DNA of 64,000 nucleotides from Bacillota bacterium (GTDB lineage Bacteria; Bacillota; Desulfotomaculia; Desulfotomaculales; Desulfallaceae), in NCBI GenBank assembly GCA_023439185.1, contig JAEXOR010000011.1, forward strand, positions 186,001 through 250,000, written 5' to 3'. This document shows positions 17,235 through 24,638 of the stretch, in pieces (the stretch's first letter is position 1; each line of letters begins with the position of its first letter). Both the position numbers and the translations under genes were made by a program. The notes under the pieces are model-generated. The model had not been told where the DNA came from. It made no database searches and saw nothing but the letters and a program-made list of their open reading frames with translations.

Positions 17235-18281
17235 TTAACCAATATCCCGCTGATATACGCGATATAACTTAATTACTTTGCCGCCGAACATCGGCATGAT
17301 AATTTTCCTTTTTACCACACTATTGCTTTCGGCAACCTGCGAGGCTTCGCCCCTGGTGTAACCCAGTCTCCTGCATTTTTCATAGAACATTTTTAATCCA
17401 AACCAGTGGATACCCCTGTGTTGGAATTTCGGCACCACACCCGCCACAGCCAGCCTGAGCACCCCGTCATTCCCGTCCGGGCCGGGCCTTTTTATTGGTA
17501 TGGACAGAAACATACCGGCTGGTTCTCCATCCATTTCAACCACCATAAACAGTTCCGTCGGAACGCTGCCGGCAAGGCCGGACAGGAAACCGCCGGCCTC
17601 TTCCATGGTCATGGGAATGAAGCCCCATATTTTGGCCATGCACTGATTATAAACTTCCATAATCATCCGGGCTTCCCGGCTCAGCGCCCGGTAGTCAACC
17701 GGCCGGATTACCAGGCCGGGGGGCGCTTCGGCGGCCTGCAGGATACCCGGCAGCTTTTCGGGCAGGCGCCATTCAAAGCATTCCAGATCATGCAGTTTTT
17801 TTTGCCCCGTTTCAGATATCAAGTCTTTATAGTAGGGTGGATTATAGGGTATTTCCTCCTGCGGCTCATACTGGAACCCTTCTATCAAGAGGCCAACCTG
17901 TTGGTTGGTATTTAAAGTGGCCGGCCCAATCATCATGGTCTTGCCCTGTTCCTTCAACCACCCGGCAGCCGCGTCAAGCAAAAGTTCGGCCACCCGCACC
18001 CGGTCCACGCACTCGAAAGCTCCCCAAAACCCCTCGCCGGAACGGGGGTTAAGCAGGTCATACGAGGCGGTAATTCGACCCACCGGCCGGTCGCCTTCCA
18101 GAGCCACAAAACTGGCAAACCTTACATGCTGCAGGGTGGGATTGAGCAAGGGTGTAAAACGCACCCAGTTGACGCCGGCGGTGGCCGGCGGTATCCCGCC
18201 TGCCGGGTAAACCGTCCGGGGCACTTGCATAAAAGCCTGCATGGCGGCGGGGTTGTTGACCTTTGTGACTGTATATTGCAT
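17235..18281 (-). CDS. GNAT-like acyltransferase
   Basis: 348 residues. The C-terminal part carries a GNAT-type acetyl-CoA region (VLRLAVAGVVPKFQHRGI, where QHRGI corresponds to the Q/RxxGxG/A loop). The N-terminal half includes MIGPATLNTNQQVGLL and NPPYYKDLI, typical of the YghO-like branch. GGAGG lies nine bases before ATG 18281. Substrate unknown. The divergent XRE regulator gene shares the upstream region. Confidence 0.65.
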   Translation of the reverse strand: MQYTVTKVNNPAAMQAFMQVPRTVYPAGGIPPATAGVNWVRFTPLLNPTLQHVRFASFVALEGDRPVGRITASYDLLNPRSGEGFWGAFECVDRVRVAELLLDAAAGWLKEQGKTMMIGPATLNTNQQVGLLIEGFQYEPQEEIPYNPPYYKDLISETGQKKLHDLECFEWRLPEKLPGILQAAEAPPGLVIRPVDYRALSREARMIMEVYNQCMAKIWGFIPMTMEEAGGFLSGLAGSVPTELFMVVEMDGEPAGMFLSIPIKRPGPDGNDGVLRLAVAGVVPKFQHRGIHWFGLKMFYEKCRRLGYTRGEASQVAESNSVVKRKIIMPMFGGKVIKLYRVYQRDIG

Positions 18282-18360
18282 TTTCAGACCTCCGTAACCG
18301 TTAATGGTTTATACTATGCGGCCGGCTGGTCCGAGGCAAGTACATCCGTGATGTTCCTAC

Positions 18361-18405
18361 AAAAAAAGCCGGGTAGTGGCACCTTCCGCTCACCGACCCG
18401 GCCTT
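18361..18405 (-). terminator. Terminator-like hairpin in the leader of the acyltransferase gene
   Basis: On the minus strand AAGGCCGGGT (18396-18405) pairs with ACCCGGCTT (18366-18374) and is followed by seven T. It stands about 80 bases before ATG 18281, so it can attenuate that gene or stop transcripts coming from the divergent region. No known riboswitch was recognised. Confidence 0.45.
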
Positions 18406-18430
18406 ATACTTGTACGAATTCAGTGGAAAG

Positions 18431-18458
18431 CTTAAGTTGCGCGACGGCGCAACTTAAG
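18431..18458. promoter_or_regulatory. Perfect 12-base inverted repeat upstream of the XRE regulator
   Basis: CTTAAGTTGCGC (18431-18442) and GCGCAACTTAAG (18447-18458) flank a four-base centre. It lies about 70 bases before the regulator start and is a good candidate for its own operator. Confidence 0.45.
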
Positions 18459-18525
18459 TTATCTTTACATTTGCCGCTGCTGCCCATCATAATGTGTTAT
18501 AAGCTGTGAAAGGGTGATGACCGAG

Positions 18526-18978
18526 ATGATTTTCAGCGAGAGGTTAAAAAGCGAGCGAACGCTAAGGGGCTGGACTCAGGAAGAGCTGGCGGAGAAACTT
18601 TTTGTCAGCCGCCAGTCCGTCTCCAAATGGGAAAACGCTCAGAATTATCCGAGCATTGACATCATCATTCAAGTAAGCGATCTATTCGGCATCACCATTG
18701 ATGAATTATTGAGGAGCGATGAGGAGTTGAAAAGGAAAGTGATCAAGGACAGTAAGCAATTGGCTTATCCTGGATTGAAATCCGCATTTGATGCTTTATT
18801 TTTACTGGGCATCGCTCTTTTGGTGATTAAGATCGGGGCTGTGATGCTCAACAAATTTACTGCTTTGGACGTTACTTTGTATGGCGGGCCGTTTATTTGG
18901 AATTTTGGCTCTTTGATTTTATTGATCGCTGCGGGGATTGGCTCAAATATCGTTAAGGAAAAATACAAGGAGAATTAA
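18526..18978 (+). CDS. XRE-family helix-turn-helix regulator with membrane tail
   Basis: About 150 residues. Residues 5-60 are a Cro/CI HTH (LKSERTLRGWTQEELAEKL, SRQSVSKWENAQNYPS), the common Firmicute type. The C-terminal part has two hydrophobic spans (LFLLGIALLVI and FGSLILLIAAGIG), so the regulator is probably membrane-bound. ATG 18526 fits the AGGG site best; ATG 18517 is too close. Its 3' end overlaps pabC by four bases. Confidence 0.75.
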   Translation: MIFSERLKSERTLRGWTQEELAEKLFVSRQSVSKWENAQNYPSIDIIIQVSDLFGITIDELLRSDEELKRKVIKDSKQLAYPGLKSAFDALFLLGIALLVIKIGAVMLNKFTALDVTLYGGPFIWNFGSLILLIAAGIGSNIVKEKYKEN

Positions 18979-19829
18979 GAATTCCACTTGCCTTGAGGAG
19001 ATAAAAAAGTTGCCGTTTGATGCTTCATCAACTCCGTGGTAATCCGTCCTGGCCGGCCGCCGCCTGCTTTTTTACCGTCCAGGCCGGTGACGGGCATAAC
19101 GCCCATTAACGAGTTTGTCACAAAGCACTCGTCAGCCGATAGTATGTCTCCGGTGGCGAAATTCTCTTCCCGGCACCGGTAACCCGCCGCCGGCGCCAGC
19201 TTAAGGAGTAGCTGCCGCACCGTGCCTGGCAGCAGACCCGCCTCCGGCGGCGGGGTGAGCAGTTCACCTTGACGGACTATGAAAACGTTGCTTACCGTGC
19301 CTTCGGTCACGTTACCCAGGGAATTAAGAAAGATTCCCTCGTCGTAACCAAGTCGCAACGCTTCGCGGCGGCCCAGGATGTTTTCCATATAATTGGCGGT
19401 TTTGTGGCAGACCAGGGGAGACTTTTCATTGCGCGGCCAACCAAGGGTCAGCAGTGAAAAACCCTTTGTGTAACGCCCGGGAGGATAAGGCACTCCCTCC
19501 TGGATGGAGAAGAGTGTCAATCCCGGTTCGCCTTCAGCAGGCCCCGCCGTAACGGTAAGCCGTAAAACCCCATCCGCCGCGCCGGCCTGTTTCACCGCAG
19601 CCATGCTGTTTGCGGCCAGCAGATCCACGTCCGCGACCAAGGTAATGTCCAGCGCCAAGGCAGAGTTTGCCAGCCTTTGCAGGTGCCGCCGCAGCATAAT
19701 AATCCGGTCCTGTTTCACCAGCATGGTTTCAAAGAGAGATAAACCGTACAACAGCCCCCGGTCCCGGGGGTGTAACGTTAACTGCGCGGCTGGTTTTAAT
19801 TCTCCATCCCGAAGGCAATAATGTTGCAA
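18975..19829 (-). CDS. pabC: Aminodeoxychorismate lyase (class IV aminotransferase fold)
   Basis: 284 residues of the PLP fold type IV. It turns 4-amino-4-deoxychorismate into p-aminobenzoate and pyruvate for folate synthesis. LYGLSLFETMLV starts the fold, VCHKTANYMENILGRREA carries the PLP lysine, and GNVTEGTVSNVFIV is the phosphate-binding signature. The TTG start at 19829 has GGGAGGT eight bases upstream. It follows pabB by 18 bases, and that context makes PabC more likely than a branched-chain or D-amino-acid aminotransferase. Confidence 0.8.
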   Translation of the reverse strand: MQHYCLRDGELKPAAQLTLHPRDRGLLYGLSLFETMLVKQDRIIMLRRHLQRLANSALALDITLVADVDLLAANSMAAVKQAGAADGVLRLTVTAGPAEGEPGLTLFSIQEGVPYPPGRYTKGFSLLTLGWPRNEKSPLVCHKTANYMENILGRREALRLGYDEGIFLNSLGNVTEGTVSNVFIVRQGELLTPPPEAGLLPGTVRQLLLKLAPAAGYRCREENFATGDILSADECFVTNSLMGVMPVTGLDGKKAGGGRPGRITTELMKHQTATFLSPQGKWNS

Positions 19830-19847
19830 TTAGATTACCTCCCAGAT

Positions 19848-21284
19848 TTAAAAACCGGGGCTGTTATTTTCCAGGCCCAGGGCCCTGACCAGCGCCCGGG
19901 CCTTGTCCAGCGTTTCCACGTATTCCATGTGCGGGTCCGAATCGGCGGTAATACCGCCGCCCGCCTGTAAATAAAAGTTCCCCCCGGCGGCCAGGATGGT
20001 GCGGATGACAATATTCAGATCGGCCCGGCCGTCAAAGCCGATATATCCGATGGAACCGGTATATATGCCCCGGCGCACCGGCTCCATTTCCTCGATAATT
20101 TCCATGGCCCTGATTTTGGGCGCCCCGGTGATGGAGCCGCCGGGAAAAGAAGCAGCCAGCAAGTCCGTAATGTCTTTATCCGGGCGCAGCACGCCTTCCA
20201 CGGTGGAAACCAGGTGAAAAACCGTGGCGTACTCTTCCAGGCGGTACAGTTCCGGCACTTTAACCGAACCCACCTCGCACACCCGGCCCAGGTCGTTGCG
20301 CTCTAAATCCACAATCATCATCAATTCCGCCCGGTCTTTTTCGCTGTCCAGCAATTCTTGCCGCAAAAGGGCATCTTCCTCCGTAGTGCGGCCCCGGGGT
20401 CTGGTTCCCTTAATGGGGCGGGTTTCCACCCTGTTCCCGTCCAGTTTAAGAAACCGTTCCGGTGACGCGCAGATCACTTCCAGATCGCCGCAGGAAAGAA
20501 ACGCGGCAAAGGGCGCGGGGTTGATTTCCCTCAACCTGGTGTATAACGTCCAGGCGTCAATAATTTGCGGCGTACTGAACCGCTGGGAAAGGTTCACCTG
20601 AAATATGTCGCCGGCGTAGATGTATTCCACGGCCCGCCGGACCACTTCGCGATAGGCATCCGGGGTGAAGTTGGCCACCAGCCCGCCCGGCCTGCCTGCT
20701 CCGACTGCAAGGGGCGTCTCGCCTGCGATGGATGGACTGGCAGACAGCAGTTCTATCATCTGCTCGAGCCTGTCCCGCGCCCTGGCGGCGGCCGCGTCGC
20801 CGCGCCCGGGCAGGCCGGTGGATACAACCGTGGTTTCCCCGGACCGCATATCAACTGCCACGATAACATCATAAAAGCCCAGGCACAGGTCTGGTGTTGC
20901 CAGGTCGTCCACAGCCAGAGCAGGTATTTCTTCCAAGCCGCGTCCCAGATCGTAGCCGAAATAACCGGCCGCCCCGCCGTTAAAGGGAAAGGGACTCGGC
21001 GCAACGGGCAATTTATAACGGGCCAGCAGTTTGCCCAGTTCAGCCAGGGGGTTTCCGTGATAAACAGTGGATTTTTCCCCTTCAATCACCGTAATACGCC
21101 GTCCCTTGGCCTTTAAAACCAGAAAAGGGTCGGCTCCCACAAATGAGTGATGCCCCAAGCCCTGCACAAGCATGCCCGTATCCAGCAGAAACGGGTACGG
21201 CAGCGCCTTCAGTCGCTCAAAGATCGCCGGCGCTCCGCCTTCTATAACGGGAACATTGTGGTATAGCGGCTGCTTAAACGACAT
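19848..21284 (-). CDS. pabB: Aminodeoxychorismate synthase component I
   Basis: 478 residues of the chorismate-binding family. It aminates chorismate with ammonia delivered by PabA. TRPIKGTRPRGRT holds the lysine that marks PabB (anthranilate synthases have PIAGT), and IVDLERNDLGRV, FPGGSITGAPKIRAM and LQAGGGITADSDP are the conserved C-terminal motifs. The start has GGGAGGA upstream and overlaps the end of pabA by 11 bases, typical of coupled PabA/PabB. Confidence 0.9.
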   Translation of the reverse strand: MSFKQPLYHNVPVIEGGAPAIFERLKALPYPFLLDTGMLVQGLGHHSFVGADPFLVLKAKGRRITVIEGEKSTVYHGNPLAELGKLLARYKLPVAPSPFPFNGGAAGYFGYDLGRGLEEIPALAVDDLATPDLCLGFYDVIVAVDMRSGETTVVSTGLPGRGDAAAARARDRLEQMIELLSASPSIAGETPLAVGAGRPGGLVANFTPDAYREVVRRAVEYIYAGDIFQVNLSQRFSTPQIIDAWTLYTRLREINPAPFAAFLSCGDLEVICASPERFLKLDGNRVETRPIKGTRPRGRTTEEDALLRQELLDSEKDRAELMMIVDLERNDLGRVCEVGSVKVPELYRLEEYATVFHLVSTVEGVLRPDKDITDLLAASFPGGSITGAPKIRAMEIIEEMEPVRRGIYTGSIGYIGFDGRADLNIVIRTILAAGGNFYLQAGGGITADSDPHMEYVETLDKARALVRALGLENNSPGF

Positions 21285-21864
21285 TGCGCATGTCCTCCCT
21301 GATGGAACCCAGATAATTGGCCAGCAGTTTTTTGCCCCCGGTGGTTAATATGGACTCGGGATGAAACTGCACCCCTTCCACCTGAAGTTGCCGGTGCCGC
21401 ACCCCCATGATTACCCCGTCTTCGGTGGCGGCCGTTATTTCCAGGCAGTCCGGGATGCTCTCCCGTTCGATGACCAGGGAATGATAGCGCGCCGCGGGCA
21501 TGGGATTGGGCAGCCCGGCAAAAATGCCCCGGCCGTTGTGGAACACCCCGGACGTCTTGCCGTGCATGGGCCGGCCGGCGCGCACCACCCGGCCGCCCAG
21601 GGCCTGTCCAATGGCCTGGTGACCCAGGCAAACGCCGAAGATGGGTATTTTACCGGCCAACTGCCTGATTAAGTCCAGCGATATGCCCGCCTCGTCCGGC
21701 GTGCACGGTCCAGGCGAAAGGACTATGCATTCCGGAGCCATTTCTTCCGCCTCCGGCGCCGTAATTCGGTTGTTGCGGTAAACCCGCACATCTTTGCCCT
21801 GTTCTGACAGGTACTGGTACAAATTGTACACGAAAGAATCGTAGTTGTCGATTAACAGGATCAT
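21274..21864 (-). CDS. pabA: Aminodeoxychorismate synthase glutamine amidotransferase
   Basis: About 196 residues, class I glutamine amidotransferase. FGVCLGHQAIGQAL contains the nucleophile Cys; VQFHPES contains the His and Glu of the triad; VLSPGPCTPDEAGI forms the oxyanion region. ATG 21864 follows AAAGGAG at eight bases. It is the first gene of pabABC and has a terminator-bearing leader, so expression is probably attenuated. It could also serve anthranilate synthase if trpG is missing in this genome. Confidence 0.9.
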   Translation of the reverse strand: MILLIDNYDSFVYNLYQYLSEQGKDVRVYRNNRITAPEAEEMAPECIVLSPGPCTPDEAGISLDLIRQLAGKIPIFGVCLGHQAIGQALGGRVVRAGRPMHGKTSGVFHNGRGIFAGLPNPMPAARYHSLVIERESIPDCLEITAATEDGVIMGVRHRQLQVEGVQFHPESILTTGGKKLLANYLGSIREDMRNVV

Positions 21865-21886
21865 CACTGCGCTCCTTTCCTGACCA

Positions 21887-21915
21887 TAAAAAAAACCAGC
21901 ACAAAAATGCTGGTT
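21887..21915 (-). terminator. Leader terminator (attenuator) before pabA
   Basis: AACCAGCA/TGCTGGTT stem with a six-base loop, followed on the minus strand by eight T, only about 22 bases before the pabA start and about 85 bases into the leader. Upstream in the leader are several GAG triplets, three of them spaced by two bases (21951-21963 region). Confidence 0.75.
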
Positions 21916-22002
21916 CTCACCCCGTAGGTCTCCGAGTCGTCTCAAAAAATCTCTCCGCTCCGCTCTCTTTATTACCTGCTCAGCTTTTAATTGTTAAGTA
22001 GT

Positions 22003-22031
22003 ATGTTACATGATGCAAACCAGGCTGTCAA
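22003..22031 (-). promoter_or_regulatory. Promoter of the pabABC operon
   Basis: On the minus strand TTGACA (22026-22031) and TAACAT (22003-22008) are separated by 17 bases. Transcription would start about 80 bases before the leader terminator. Confidence 0.65.
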
Positions 22032-22057
22032 CTTAAAGAGGAAGTCGAAACACTCGC

Positions 22058-22918
22058 TTAAAATAAACCCCGCTGTTTTTCACCTCGTTGGTTTTCGGCG
22101 GGCGCGCGGGAACCGGCAGCCTGCCCGCGGGCGGTGGCAACCAGGGTCACGGTCAGTACCAGCACCAGGGTAATTACTATTGTGCCGCCGGGGGGCAGGT
22201 TCAGGTAAAATGACGACACCAGTCCGGTAATGATCGCCAGTTCGCCGATCAGCACCGAGCAAAAAAGGGTGCCGGCAAAACTCCGGGCTATTTGCATGGC
22301 TGCGGCAACGGGCAGGATCATCAGCGATGAAACCAGCAGGATGCCCACGATACGCATAGCCACCGCGATGGTCAGCGCAGTTATAACGATGAAAACCACA
22401 TTGATCACCTTTACCGGCAGCCCCGAGGCCCGGGCCGCCTCTTCGTCAAAGGTGATATTAAACATTTCCTTGGTAAAAATCAGCATCAGCAGCAGTACCG
22501 GAACGCCAATCAATGACATTATCACCACGTCCCGGCCGGTGATGAGCACGATACTGCCGAACAAATAACTCATCAGTCCGCTGCCCACCCCGTTGCCCAG
22601 GCCGATAATGATGGCCGCCGCCGCCACCCCGGCGGATAGGATGATGGCAATGGACAATTCGGCGTAGTGCCGGTATTTTTCCCGCAGCACTTCAATTAAA
22701 AGAGCGCCGCCCACGGCAAAGGCCGACGCCGACAGGATGGGCTGCACACCGGCTAAAAGGCCGGCCGCCACCCCTGATAAACAGACGTGCGACAGGGCGT
22801 CGGAAATCATGGACATCCTGCGCAGGGTGACAAAAAGCCCCACCAGCGGGCATACAATACCGATCATCAACCCCGCCGCCAGAGCCCGGAGCATAAAATC
22901 ATACTGTAATATTTCCAT
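22058..22918 (-). CDS. znuB: Zinc ABC transporter permease
   Basis: 286 residues with about eight membrane spans, ABC-3 family. IGIVCPLVGLFVTLRRMSM begins the fold and LPVAAAMQIARSF near the end is the conserved cytoplasmic loop. It imports Zn2+ (or Mn2+) with ZnuC and a lipoprotein ZnuA that is not in this window. GGAGGG precedes ATG 22918, three bases after the znuC stop. Its place behind a Fur-family gene supports zinc. Confidence 0.85.
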   Translation of the reverse strand: MEILQYDFMLRALAAGLMIGIVCPLVGLFVTLRRMSMISDALSHVCLSGVAAGLLAGVQPILSASAFAVGGALLIEVLREKYRHYAELSIAIILSAGVAAAAIIIGLGNGVGSGLMSYLFGSIVLITGRDVVIMSLIGVPVLLLMLIFTKEMFNITFDEEAARASGLPVKVINVVFIVITALTIAVAMRIVGILLVSSLMILPVAAAMQIARSFAGTLFCSVLIGELAIITGLVSSFYLNLPPGGTIVITLVLVLTVTLVATARGQAAGSRAPAENQRGEKQRGLF

Positions 22919-22921
22919 GTT

Positions 22922-23689
22922 CTACCCTCCGACAGGGCTGTCGGCGCAGCCCAACCCAAGTTTTTCACCCCGGACGGGCAGACATCCGGGCCAGCCCGCC
23001 TCCCGGGGATACTTGCTGCTGTTGCATGAACAGATGGTCCGGTCCAGGCACACCCATTTGCTGGTCAATCCCGCCAGCCAGCCCGGTTCGTGGGAAACCA
23101 CCAAAATGGTGATGCCGTCGTCCCGCAAATCGCCGATCAGCCGGCTTAAATCTTTGATGCCGTCTTTATCCACTCCGTTGGTTGGTTCGTCCATCACCAA
23201 TAGACGCGGGCGCAGCGCCAGGGCGCGGGCAATCATCACCCGCTGCTGCTGCCCGCCGGATAACTCCCCCACCGGAACATTTTTGTAAGCCAGCATGCCC
23301 ACCCGCTCCAGGGCTTCCTCGGCGCAACTCCGGTCCTGGCGGTTAAAAAACCGGAAAATACCCCGCAGCGCGGTCCGGCCCGAGAGCACTACTTCATATA
23401 CGGTGGCCGGATAGCTGCGGTTGAAGTGAGACGCCCGCTGGCCGACAAAGCCGATTTGACGCCGTTCTTTAAATGACCGCACGGGCAATCCGAACAGTTT
23501 TAACTCCCCGGACTGCGGACGCACCAGCCCCACGATCAAATGCAGCAGGGTGGTTTTACCGGCGCCGTTGGGACCGGTGATACCCACGATTTCACCTGCC
23601 GCAACCTGCAGTGAAATACTGTCCAATACCGGATGGCAGCCGTAAGTAAACCGGATGTTGTTCATTTCAACGACCATTTCAGCCAACAA
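22922..23689 (-). CDS. znuC: Zinc ABC transporter ATP-binding protein
   Basis: About 255 residues. GPNGAGKTT (Walker A), LSGGQQQRV (signature) and LLVMDEPTNGVD (Walker B) are intact, with SHEPGW as the switch histidine. The ~40-residue tail carries cysteines (CLDRTICSC) and is longer than usual. AAAAAGGAGG overlaps the end of the regulator gene and fits a TTG start at 23689 (or 23686); ATG 23677 is the alternative but is far from that site. Confidence 0.85.
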   Translation of the reverse strand: MLAEMVVEMNNIRFTYGCHPVLDSISLQVAAGEIVGITGPNGAGKTTLLHLIVGLVRPQSGELKLFGLPVRSFKERRQIGFVGQRASHFNRSYPATVYEVVLSGRTALRGIFRFFNRQDRSCAEEALERVGMLAYKNVPVGELSGGQQQRVMIARALALRPRLLVMDEPTNGVDKDGIKDLSRLIGDLRDDGITILVVSHEPGWLAGLTSKWVCLDRTICSCNSSKYPREAGWPGCLPVRGEKLGLGCADSPVGG

Positions 23690-23694
23690 ATCAG

Positions 23695-24126
23695 TTAAGC
23701 CTCCTTTTTCCGGCAGGCCCAGCAATAACCGTAGATTTCAAAACTGTGTCTTTGCACGTCGAATTTTTTATCCCGGATGGAGCGAGCATCCATGTAATCC
23801 AACGGGCAGAAATCCACCTCTTCCGAGCTGCCGCAGCCCAAACAGACCAGGTGGTGCTTATGCCCGTCATGTTCCACCAGTTTATACCTGGCCCGGCCGT
23901 CCCCGAAATCGGCCCGGGCCAGCACATTCAGATGCGCCAGCACTCCTACGTTGCGGTAAACCGTATCCGGGCTCAGGTTGGGGTACCGGCGGGAAATCCG
24001 GGTATGGATCTCTTCCACGGTCAAATGTTTATGCTCACCCATCAGCACGCTGATGATTTCCTGTCTCTGGGGGGTTATCTTATAGCCGTTTTCCCTCAGT
24101 TTGGTAATTACGTCCTGGACGTTCAA
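23695..24126 (-). CDS. zur: Fur-family metal regulator, probably Zur
   Basis: About 143 residues. The N-terminal winged helix (ITPQRQEIISVL, SPDTVYRNV) and the metal region (HDGHKHHLVCLGCG, then C...C in CWAC near the end) show the two cysteine pairs of the structural zinc site. The start is TTG 24126 with GGGGG seven bases upstream. It is the first gene of zur-znuC-znuB, which argues for zinc rather than iron or peroxide sensing. No Zur box was clearly seen upstream. Confidence 0.75.
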   Translation of the reverse strand: MNVQDVITKLRENGYKITPQRQEIISVLMGEHKHLTVEEIHTRISRRYPNLSPDTVYRNVGVLAHLNVLARADFGDGRARYKLVEHDGHKHHLVCLGCGSSEEVDFCPLDYMDARSIRDKKFDVQRHSFEIYGYCWACRKKEA

Positions 24127-24225
24127 AAAAATTCCCCCTGTCCCAAACACAAAAAAGAATCATTCCTGTTTAGTAATAAGATATCTTTTTTGCGGAGAAA
24201 AATCAATGGCTATAACGAAACAATT

Positions 24226-24483
24226 TTACTCCAATCCCTCTGCCAGGCACATGGCTTTGGCGGTTACCCCCCCCACCCGTTCCAGATCCTCCACCAGCGC
24301 TCCGGCTTCATCGCTGTGGGCTTCCATGGTCAAAGTGATAATACCCCTACTTTTGGAGGGATCGGGAATCCCCGAACGGCTGATCACCTGGGAGCCGTAC
24401 CTGGTGATCACCTGCTGCACCTCGGGAGCGCGGCAGGCCCGCTCTTCCACCAGGATCCCTACAATACAAATGTCTTTGGGCAT
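24226..24483 (-). CDS. TM1266-type regulator (ACT-like fold)
   Basis: 85 residues matching the putative iron-only hydrogenase system regulator family: ICIVGILVEER, then VQQVITRYGSQVISRSGIP and GIITLTMEAHSDEAGAL. The fold is NikR/ACT-like and probably binds a small ligand; the regulatory role is a family assignment without proof. GAGGAATAATT precedes the ATG. No hydrogenase gene lies in the window. Confidence 0.8.
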   Translation of the reverse strand: MPKDICIVGILVEERACRAPEVQQVITRYGSQVISRSGIPDPSKSRGIITLTMEAHSDEAGALVEDLERVGGVTAKAMCLAEGLE

Positions 24484-24638
24484 AATTATTCCTCCAACAG
24501 TATTTTTTGCCTTTAGTTTTGACCTCCGTTCCGTTGTTTATACCGGCCGGCATGACGAAGATCCAAATTACACCTTGGTAACAGCAGCCAAGTTAATGTA
24601 TAATTTGAATCAGTCCATTGATCATCGGAGGTTATATT

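Noticed and set aside
21940..21990. TRAP (tryptophan RNA-binding protein) site before pabA
   Set aside because: Only three GAG triplets have the required two-base spacing; the others are eight or more bases apart.
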